In this document: one piece after another, positions 4,384 to 8,004 of the stretch
Layout: each line of letters begins with the position of its first letter
Position numbering within the stretch: position 1 is the first letter of the stretch
NCBI GenBank assembly: GCA_028687085.1
Contig: JAQUAU010000032.1
Location: 1 to 8,004 of the forward strand
Direction of reading: 5' to 3'
Origin: Minisyncoccota bacterium
Lineage (GTDB): Bacteria; Patescibacteriota; Minisyncoccia; Phycocordibacterales; Phycocordibacteraceae
DNA length: 8,004 nt
Program-made: the position numbers and the translations under genes
The notes under the pieces: generated by a model
What the model saw: the letters and a program-made list of their open reading frames with translations, nothing else
What the model was told of the DNA's origin: nothing
The model's database searches: none

Positions 4384-4662
4384 ATGAAAACCGAAACAGA
4401 AATCAAATTAGAGAGAGAAATTGAAGAACCAGAAGACTTTGATATGGGAGATGAGTTTCAGATGCAGATTTATGATTATGGATATTCAAAAGGCAGACGA
4501 AAAACTAAAAAAGCAGTTGAAAAGATGATTAAGAATTTGTGGAAAGGACAAAGAAGTCATAAGAAACATTATTTGATTGATATTCAAGGGCATAAAGTTT
4601 GTTTAAAATGTTATAACGAGAAGTTTAGAGACGATTTGTTAAGGAGGTTAAAGGATTTATAA
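4384..4662 (+). CDS. Soluble zinc-knuckle protein with MKTETEIKLE tag, copy 3
   Basis: The product is 92 residues and, unlike the other two tagged proteins, has no membrane span. After the tag MKTETEIKLEREIE (one synonymous base change from copy 2 in the first 30) comes an acidic segment (EPEDFDMGDEF) and a basic helix (GRRKTKKAVEKMIKNL). A metal site follows: His59, His62, His70, Cys73, Cys76 (HKVCLKCY). The C-terminal region resembles the zinc knuckle of the protein at 741. It overlaps the next gene by TAATG, with AAGGAGG (4641-4647) as ribosome-binding site for that gene. The function is unknown; binding of nucleic acid is plausible. Confidence 0.65.
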   Translation: MKTETEIKLEREIEEPEDFDMGDEFQMQIYDYGYSKGRRKTKKAVEKMIKNLWKGQRSHKKHYLIDIQGHKVCLKCYNEKFRDDLLRRLKDL

Positions 4663-4817
4663 TGGCAAAATACGGAGTAAAGTTAATGGCAATAGACCAA
4701 ATGGATTATGATGACTTGAATGAAATATGTCAAGCAATTAAGAAGTTAGGTTATAAAATAACTTTAATTGATAATGGGAATGTTGTTTGCGAAAAGGAGG
4801 GCTTGAAAAAGATTTAA
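4662..4817 (+). CDS. Small hypothetical alpha/beta protein
   Basis: The product is 51 residues: a strand (YGVKLMAI), a helix (MDYDDLNEICQAIKKLG, 14-30), then two strands (YKITLIDN, NVVCEKEG). This beta-alpha-beta-beta plan resembles a minimal DNA- or protein-binding fold, but no family can be named. It starts in the TAATG overlap, with AAGGAGG (4641-4647) about 14 bases before its ATG. Its own 3' end carries AAGGAGGG (4794-4801), 17 bases before the next gene, which is far for an effective site. Confidence 0.5.
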   Translation: MAKYGVKLMAIDQMDYDDLNEICQAIKKLGYKITLIDNGNVVCEKEGLKKI

Positions 4818-4818
4818 G

Positions 4819-5157
4819 ATGACAAAACAAACAAGAAAAGAACTTGAAGAAAATAGAACTGAATGGATAATATTTATTGTAATTTGTGGAATGATAATTG
4901 GTTCTACATTTACTATGGTTTTAGTTGCACTTATAGGTTCTGATAAGTTTTTTAGTGATGCAAAAGATTTACAGCAAGAAAACACTCAACTAAGAGAAGA
5001 ATGCGAGTTAACAGATATTACTGCAAATAAGAATGTAACTCTAAAAGGTTATGAAACACAAACAAGCGATAGATTAGGGATTGTAAGGGAGATATTTAAA
5101 CCTTGGAATGTAATTGCAATATTAACAACAATTTTAATATTATTAAAATGGGGATAA
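4819..5157 (+). CDS. Membrane protein with MTKQT tag and shared loop module (A)
   Basis: The product is 112 residues. The tag MTKQTRKELEE is followed by TM1 at about 17-39, a 55-residue loop, and TM2 at about 96-109 ending near the stop. Loop residues 54-85 (from ENTQLREEC to YETQTSDR) recur in the next protein with only modest change, including Cys62, the ITANK motif and ETQTSDR. Both termini would be on the cytoplasmic side and the shared module outside. The function is unknown. It ends in a double stop (TAATAA) just before the next ATG. The first 33 bases match the gene at 6083 at 31 positions although that protein is soluble. Confidence 0.65.
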   Translation: MTKQTRKELEENRTEWIIFIVICGMIIGSTFTMVLVALIGSDKFFSDAKDLQQENTQLREECELTDITANKNVTLKGYETQTSDRLGIVREIFKPWNVIAILTTILILLKWG

Positions 5158-5407
5158 TAAAATGACAAAACAAACATCTAAAAACGAGAGAAAAGAACTT
5201 GAAAGAGAAAGAGATTATTATTATAAACTATCTATATGTCTTTTTTTCATATCTTTTATAATCTTAATTATTGCTCTTCTGAATGGTTCTAGTATTTTGA
5301 AGTTAATGTTAGAAGACACTCAACTAAAAGAACAATGTGGAATATTGAACATAACTGCAAATAAAGATGTAACTTTAATAAGTTACGAAACACAAACAAG
5401 TGATAGA
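4978..5407 (+). repeat. Duplicated 32-codon module (4978-5073 and 5312-5407)
   Basis: The two copies encode the same ectodomain-like module in the proteins at 4819 and 5162. Stretches such as ACTGCAAATAA and GAAACACAAACAAG are identical, while many other differences are third-base or conservative. Flanking sequence on both sides is dissimilar, so the duplicated block is internal to the genes. Confidence 0.75.
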
Positions 5408-5491
5408 TATATATGCAATTTTACAATGCAACAGGGAGAGAGTTATACTTCAAGGGATTTAAAAGAGAATTGCAAGGAGATGGGAAGATGA
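5162..5491 (+). CDS. Single-TM protein with MTKQT tag and shared loop module (B)
   Basis: The product is 109 residues. The tag MTKQTSKNERKELERERD is followed by one TM at about 23-40 (LSICLFFISFIILIIALL) and an external-type domain. Residues 51-82 copy the module of the preceding protein (EDTQLKEQC...ITANKDVTL...YETQTSDR). The remaining C-terminal part (83-109) with Cys85 and Cys104 is unique. Unlike protein A there is no second TM, so topology after the module differs. The tag bases match the gene at 3914, not those of neighbour A, so the tag and the module have different closest relatives within the window. It overlaps the next gene by ATGA. Confidence 0.65.
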   Translation: MTKQTSKNERKELERERDYYYKLSICLFFISFIILIIALLNGSSILKLMLEDTQLKEQCGILNITANKDVTLISYETQTSDRYICNFTMQQGESYTSRDLKENCKEMGR

Positions 5492-5862
5492 GGAAACAAG
5501 ACAAGATAGATGATTTAACATGGAAGTATTTTAAGAAGCAAAAGATAAAAGAATTGGGGGGAATTTTACTATTTATAATTGGATTTGGGTTCTTATTTCT
5601 TCTACTTCCATATTGGTTAGGACATATAGGGGAATGCACAACACAAGTTAATATATCAAATTCAACATTAATAAAAGATGCAGTTTATAAGGATGCTCCT
5701 TGCATTACTTTTTGGGATTATAATAATAATGGGCTTAATAGACTTTTAATTATAATTTTACCAATATGTGCTACTATGGTTTTCATAGGTATTATACTAT
5801 ATTGGATTAAATCAAACTGGGAAGAAGCCAAAGAAAGAGCAGAGGAGGAAGTGAGAAAATGA
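5488..5862 (+). CDS. Two-TM membrane protein, paralogue of the protein at 3009
   Basis: The product is 124 residues. It keeps WKYFKKQKIKEL (12-23) before TM1 (about 24-44) and KSNWEEAKERAEEE (108-121) after TM2 (about 86-107), as in the protein at 3009. The loop 45-85 is different, with Cys50, Cys72 and sequons N55-I-S and N58-S-T, and the zinc-like tail is absent. The pattern of constant cytoplasmic-type flanks with a variable outer loop suggests the loop faces a changing target, by analogy with other surface proteins. An upstream in-frame ATG at 5413 is inside the previous gene. I chose 5488 because AAGGAG lies nine bases upstream and it forms the ATGA junction. Confidence 0.7.
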   Translation: MRKQDKIDDLTWKYFKKQKIKELGGILLFIIGFGFLFLLLPYWLGHIGECTTQVNISNSTLIKDAVYKDAPCITFWDYNNNGLNRLLIIILPICATMVFIGIILYWIKSNWEEAKERAEEEVRK

Positions 5863-6086
5863 CAAAGAAATGGAGAATAGAAAAAAGAAGAGGAAAGTTG
5901 TATAGACAAAGATATTGGGATGATTTATCTTATGAACAATTTAAAATCTGTTTGCCTTATTATGATTTTATGGGGATTTTTTGTTTTAATAAAAATAAAG
6001 AGAAGTGGAGAAAGAAAGTAATAGAGAGTGGTTTATCTGATTATGTTTTTTGGAAAGAAATTAAACAGAAAAAGGAAAGAAAATGA
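5859..6086 (+). CDS. Small basic hypothetical protein
   Basis: The product is 75 residues, very basic and aromatic (WRIEKRRGKLYRQRYW at the N-terminus; several Trp, Tyr and Phe), with one short hydrophobic run (YYDFMGIFCF) too weak for a certain membrane span. I recognise no family. High charge suggests binding to nucleic acid or to acidic membrane lipids. GAGGAGGAAG ends about eight bases before the ATG and gives good initiation, and it overlaps both neighbours by ATGA. Confidence 0.55.
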   Translation: MTKKWRIEKRRGKLYRQRYWDDLSYEQFKICLPYYDFMGIFCFNKNKEKWRKKVIESGLSDYVFWKEIKQKKERK

Positions 6087-6472
6087 AAAAACAAACAAGA
6101 AAAGAACTTGCAGAAAAAGGAGAAATACCTTATGGTTATGCTTATCCTGAATTAGATAATCAGGACTTCAAGCTCTCTGACAAGATTGATGAATTGAAGA
6201 AAGAGATTAGAGAAAAGGTAAAGGTTCAATATGAGAAAGATAGTGGAATAGGTAGGGGGACAGATATTAATATTTCTTGGGAAATTGGAGAAAGTTGGGA
6301 TTTGGCTATTAACTTGACATTCCAAGAAGCCCAGAAGATTTTTGAAGAATTTTTGAGGAGATTGAAAGAAGAAATGGAGAAGTTAGTTTATTCTGGAAGT
6401 GAGATTTACTTACCCCAAGTAGAATTAATTAAAGAGAAAATAGACACCCTCGCAGGAGAAGAGTTAATATGA
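6083..6472 (+). CDS. Soluble helical protein with MTKQT-like tag
   Basis: The product is 129 residues. The tag MKKQTRKELAEKGE is followed by a tyrosine- and proline-rich linker (IPYGYAYPEL) and a helix rich in Lys and Glu (KIDELKKEIREKVKVQYEK, about 34-52). A short strand region follows (DINISWEIGESWDLAINL) and a coiled-coil-like helix at about 85-106 (FQEAQKIFEEFLRRLKEEMEKL). No membrane span or metal site is present. The tag matches the membrane protein at 4819 at 31 of 33 bases, which is surprising between unrelated bodies. The function is unknown; a structural or scaffold role is possible but unproven. ATGA junctions lie at both ends. Confidence 0.65.
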   Translation: MKKQTRKELAEKGEIPYGYAYPELDNQDFKLSDKIDELKKEIREKVKVQYEKDSGIGRGTDINISWEIGESWDLAINLTFQEAQKIFEEFLRRLKEEMEKLVYSGSEIYLPQVELIKEKIDTLAGEELI

Positions 6473-6930
6473 CAAACGAACCCCTTTCAGATGATGAATG
6501 GATTACGAAGAATGCTCAATATCTAAAAGATGGGTTTAGGAAAACTAAAACTTTTAAAGCAATAATAGACGGAACAATTCAAGGTTGTAAAGATAAGGGA
6601 GATAAGGATGGGTTAATTGAGATTTATCGTCCTTTATTTGAAGAATTGTATCTTAACGGATGTGTTCAGGGAGTTCACGGACAAAGAATAGCGGATAAGA
6701 AACAGCAAAAATCCTCAGTCGCCCGAATTTTGAATGAGATAGGAGATACGTCTAAAAAAAATAAGGGATTAGACGATTTAGACACTTCTATAAATCATAC
6801 GTCTAATATTCACAATTGTAAATATCCTATGTATATAGAAAAAGATGCGTATAAATCGTCTAAAATAAATGATAACCCTGAAATAAGTGAAGAAGAAGCA
6901 AGAGCAATCTTGGAGGACTTTGACAAATGA
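6469..6930 (+). CDS. Hypothetical two-domain soluble protein
   Basis: The product is 153 residues. The N-terminal half (about 5-92) looks folded and helical: DDEWITKNAQYLKDGFRKTKTF, then DGLIEIYRPLFEELYLNGCVQGVHGQ and a helix SSVARILNEIG. The middle (about 93-135) is low-complexity and polar (DTSKKNKGLDDLDTSINHTSN), followed by an acidic C-terminal helix (ISEEEARAILEDFDK). I recognise no family; an adaptor with a flexible linker is a fair description. The linker is encoded by bases 6747-6864, where CGTCTAA motifs cluster on both strands. ATGA overlaps lie at both ends. Confidence 0.6.
   Translation: MTNEPLSDDEWITKNAQYLKDGFRKTKTFKAIIDGTIQGCKDKGDKDGLIEIYRPLFEELYLNGCVQGVHGQRIADKKQQKSSVARILNEIGDTSKKNKGLDDLDTSINHTSNIHNCKYPMYIEKDAYKSSKINDNPEISEEEARAILEDFDK
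6747..6864. repeat. Cluster of CGTCTAA motifs on both strands
   Basis: TACGTCTAA occurs at 6747-6755 and 6798-6806 and TCGTCTAAA at 6856-6864. The reverse complement TTAGACGA is at 6769-6776, and TTTAGAC at 6777-6783. GTCTAA (6750-6755) and TTAGAC (6769-6774) can also pair as a stem. All lie within the linker-coding part of the gene at 6469. They could be iteron- or operator-like sites, or chance in low-complexity DNA. Confidence 0.35.
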
Positions 6931-7202
6931 AACCCCAACCATCACTTAATTTCTATTGCAAGAGATGTAAGAAGTTACAGCAAAGCATTAGTTACTTCTT
7001 TACAAAGTCAGAACCTCAAACGCCAAAAATGTGGTGTAAGTTCTGTGGCAGGATTTTGAAACCAATTAATGATGGTTTGGATATAATTACTTCTTATATC
7101 AATAGTGATGGAGATGATATTTCAGGAGATGGTATAAACGAGATAAAAGAAATAATTAAAAAACATCTTGGAGCAGATTTATTGCCCGAGGAGAAGAAAT
7201 GA
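6927..7202 (+). CDS. Zinc-ribbon protein with helical tail
   Basis: The product is 91 residues. Cys11-x2-Cys14 and Cys37-x2-Cys40-Gly form a zinc ribbon with a 22-residue spacer holding the aromatic strand ISYFF. After residue 45 an acidic Asp/Gly-rich linker (NSDGDDISGDGIN) leads to a helix (EIKEIIKKHLG). Ribbons of this kind mediate nucleic-acid or protein contacts; the partner here is unknown. The start MKPQ and its first 12 bases recur at the mini-ORF at 7775. ATGA overlaps both neighbours. Confidence 0.65.
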   Translation: MKPQPSLNFYCKRCKKLQQSISYFFTKSEPQTPKMWCKFCGRILKPINDGLDIITSYINSDGDDISGDGINEIKEIIKKHLGADLLPEEKK

Positions 7203-7354
7203 AAGATGAATTTAGTTTAGAATGTGAGATTTGTGGAACTTATAATATTCAAGAAGGAGTGATAGTTGGAGGGAAAATATATTGTTGGAATTGCATTAAA
7301 AGACCAGATTTTACTAAGTTTAACTTGAAGAAAAGGAGGAAAATTAAGGCATGA
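7199..7354 (+). CDS. Four-cysteine zinc-ribbon mini-protein
   Basis: The product is 51 residues with Cys9-x2-Cys12-Gly and Cys29-x2-Cys32 separated by 16 residues (ECEICGTY...IYCWNC), a complete zinc ribbon, followed by a basic tail (LKKRRKIKA). The plan is the same as the protein at 2616, but the sequences differ outside the cysteines. The basic tail favours nucleic-acid binding; inference only. Its 3' end carries AAGGAGG (7334-7340), the ribosome-binding site for the next gene. ATGA overlaps lie at both ends. Confidence 0.65.
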   Translation: MKDEFSLECEICGTYNIQEGVIVGGKIYCWNCIKRPDFTKFNLKKRRKIKA

Positions 7355-7548
7355 AAAGTGAATTTAATGATAGAGAAAGAGCGATTATATGTGCTTTGTT
7401 AATACATTCGGGAGAAGTTTTAAGTTCTAAGATGAGAGTTTTTGATAGAAGAAAATGTAAATGGCTTAATGTATCAGCCGATGAACTTATGGTTTTAGCA
7501 GAAAAGTCAAGAGGAAAAGAAAAACAAAATCAGGAGGAAAAGGCATGA
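7351..7548 (+). CDS. Small hypothetical soluble protein
   Basis: The product is 65 residues: a helix (DRERAIICALLIHSGEVL, 7-24), a basic turn (KMRVFDRRKCKWLN), a second helix (SADELMVLAEKSRG, 42-55) and a charged end. Two helices around a basic turn could be a minimal DNA-binding unit, but I see no diagnostic motif and do not assign one. GGAGG precedes the ATG by about 11 bases. The junctions on both sides are ATGA, and the bases before this start and the next are alike (AGGAGGAAA...GGCATGA). Confidence 0.55.
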   Translation: MKSEFNDRERAIICALLIHSGEVLSSKMRVFDRRKCKWLNVSADELMVLAEKSRGKEKQNQEEKA

Positions 7549-7778
7549 AAAAAGAAATTAACTATTACATAAGATTAGCAATTATAACATTGATAAGTAT
7601 ATTTTTGATTTTCTTATTTGCATTTCTTACAATGGAAGTAGAAGGAAAAGTGAATTGTGAGGTAACGGGAGTTAGTTTTTATTACAATGGTTCAATGAAT
7701 AATCTTAGTTTAAACAATGGAAGTATTAATTGTAACTTTGAAGGAAAAGTTCCTTTGATATTTATATTAGGAAAATGA
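7545..7778 (+). CDS. Single-TM protein with small outer domain
   Basis: The product is 77 residues. A short basic head (KKEINYYIR) is followed by a membrane span or uncleaved signal anchor at about 11-29. The roughly 45-residue exposed-type domain has Cys38 and Cys63, positioned for one disulfide, and three N-x-S/T sequons (N48, N53, N58) in NGS/NLS contexts. The last residues (PLIFILGK) are hydrophobic but short. The function is unknown; the likely place is the cell or virion membrane. CAGGAGG ends eight bases before the start. ATGA junctions lie at both ends. Confidence 0.6.
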   Translation: MKKEINYYIRLAIITLISIFLIFLFAFLTMEVEGKVNCEVTGVSFYYNGSMNNLSLNNGSINCNFEGKVPLIFILGK

Positions 7779-7810
7779 AACCCCAAGAAAAACAGGAGGA
7801 AAAGAAATGA
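7775..7810 (+). CDS. 11-codon mini-ORF linking two genes
   Basis: MKPQEKQEEKK starts in the ATGA ending the gene at 7545 and stops in the ATGA starting the repeat-protein gene. Its first 12 bases equal those of the gene at 6927. The AGGAGG inside it serves the next start. It may be a remnant of a tagged gene or a translational-coupling leader. Confidence 0.3.
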   Translation: MKPQEKQEEKK

Positions 7811-8004
7811 ACCCAAAAGCAAAATCATACCAACCTGAATATAAGAAAGCATATAAGAAAGCATATAATCAAACAGATAAATATAAAGCATATCAGAAAG
7901 CATATAAGAAAACAGATAAGTATAAAGCATATCAGAAAGCATATAATCAAACAGATAAGTATAAAGCATATCAGAAAGCATATAAGAAAGCATATAATCA
8001 AACA
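7807..8004 (+). CDS. Tyr/Lys/Ala repeat protein, 3'-partial
   Basis: Sixty-six codons are visible and the frame is open at the window edge. After MNPKAKSYQPEYKK the protein consists of repeats of KAY/QKAY blocks. The main unit is TDKYKAYQKAY followed by KK or NQ, 13 residues, starting at 7873, 7912 and 7951; the third is lengthened by AYKK-type residues. A long, positively charged helix with Tyr and Ala on repeating faces is expected. Similar Tyr/Lys-rich repeats occur in many phage and metagenomic proteins, sometimes ahead of an HNH nuclease domain, but nothing here shows what follows. CAGGAGG ends about eight bases before the ATG. Confidence 0.7.
   Translation, partial: MNPKAKSYQPEYKKAYKKAYNQTDKYKAYQKAYKKTDKYKAYQKAYNQTDKYKAYQKAYKKAYNQT
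7873..8004 (+). repeat. Tandem 39-base coding repeats
   Basis: Units at 7873, 7912 and 7951 share ACAGATAA(A/G)TATAAAGCATATCAGAAAGC-type sequence and differ mainly at AAGAAA versus AATCAA. Near-identity at the DNA level, including third positions, points to recent expansion by slippage or unequal recombination. The array continues beyond the window. Confidence 0.85.

Larger units (their letters stand above)
4114..4423 (+). repeat. Three direct copies of a ~40-base gene start
   Basis: The copies begin at 4114, 4254 and 4384, each exactly at an ATG. The first 30 bases are identical in copies 1 and 2, and copy 3 differs once (ATA to ATC, synonymous). Similarity fades after about 40 bases. The sequences between the copies are unrelated, so this is repetition of a gene 5' end and not a whole-gene duplication that is still visible. 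Confidence 0.85.
3914..6115 (+). repeat. Shared MTKQT-type gene start in four genes
   Basis: Copies begin at 3914, 4819, 5162 and 6083, each at the ATG. 3914 and 5162 are identical over 39 bases apart from one inserted codon. 4819 and 6083 agree at 31 of 33 bases. All four encode M-(T/K)-K-Q-T-(R/S)-K...KEL, followed by unrelated bodies: two-TM, two-TM, one-TM and soluble. The entry spans the first to last copy; only the starts are repeated. Confidence 0.8.

Noticed and set aside
4114..4423. Regularly spaced direct repeats considered as a CRISPR-like array
   Set aside because: Only three copies, 130-140 bases apart, each starting exactly at an ATG and in coding frame; no dyad symmetry and no cas genes.
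4764..4985. Reverse-strand ORF of 73 codons
   Set aside because: Opposite-strand shadow of the genes at 4662 and 4819, without its own initiation signals.
5421..5909. Two reverse-strand ORFs (5421-5639 and 5718-5909)
   Set aside because: Both are complements of the well-supported membrane gene at 5488, which has a paralogue at 3009; the reverse products are compositionally biased.
7682..7993. Reverse-strand ORF with YMLSDMLYTYLF repeats
   Set aside because: The periodicity is just the complement of the Tyr/Lys/Ala coding repeat; the + strand frame has a ribosome-binding site and an ATGA junction.
7873..8004. 39-base tandem repeat considered as a CRISPR or iteron array
   Set aside because: Repeats are contiguous with no spacers and stay in frame as a repeat protein.

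Overview
The window is an AT-rich stretch, about 8 kb, with every supported gene on the + strand. It holds roughly thirty small ORFs packed end to end, most of 30 to 150 codons, with Lys, Glu, Ile and Asn common and Arg mostly AGA. There are no ribosomal, metabolic or clear replication genes. This layout suggests an accessory region: a virus, provirus or plasmid-like element. My best guess for the host is an AT-rich archaeon, possibly of the DPANN type. The hints are ribbon-helix-helix regulators, many tiny zinc-ribbon proteins, and a TATA-like box at the spacing expected for a leaderless archaeal mRNA. A low-GC bacterial phage cannot be excluded, because several genes have good GGAGG Shine-Dalgarno sites.

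Layout. (1) 1-1175: a possibly 5'-partial gene, a likely winged-helix protein, a mini zinc protein, a 31-residue ORF and a ribbon-helix-helix (RHH) protein. (2) About 1177-2620: a candidate IS200/IS605-type element. It has an imperfect-palindrome hairpin at each end and a TnpA HUH transposase (1979-2536) next to the right end. Four small genes lie between the left end and tnpA, including a second RHH protein and a zinc-finger-like protein. The sequence ATGAC stands at both borders. Removing one copy plus the interior would join the RHH gene at 1026 to the zinc-ribbon gene at 2616 through a 4-base ATGA overlap, the junction used all over this window. (3) 2616-3800: zinc ribbon, helical protein, two-TM membrane protein, and a well-initiated beta-rich protein (3453). 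(4) 3801-3913: the only real non-coding gap, with two perfect-stem hairpins, each followed by TCATACTC, and a possible H-type pseudoknot. (5) 3914-6472: small membrane and soluble proteins that reuse a few N-terminal modules. (6) 5162-8004: eleven ORFs joined by ten successive 4-base ATGA overlaps, ending in a Tyr/Lys/Ala repeat protein that runs off the window.

The most striking feature is modular. Unrelated proteins share near-identical 5' ends. One 30-base start (MKTETEIKLE) occurs three times in a row, and another (MTKQT...RKEL) occurs four times. An ectodomain-like module is duplicated in two adjacent membrane proteins. A second membrane pair keeps its cytoplasm-like flanks while the loop between the TM segments differs. 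No function is established for these proteins. Shared tags on dissimilar bodies could be targeting signals, conserved translation-initiation segments, or traces of recombination-driven diversification.
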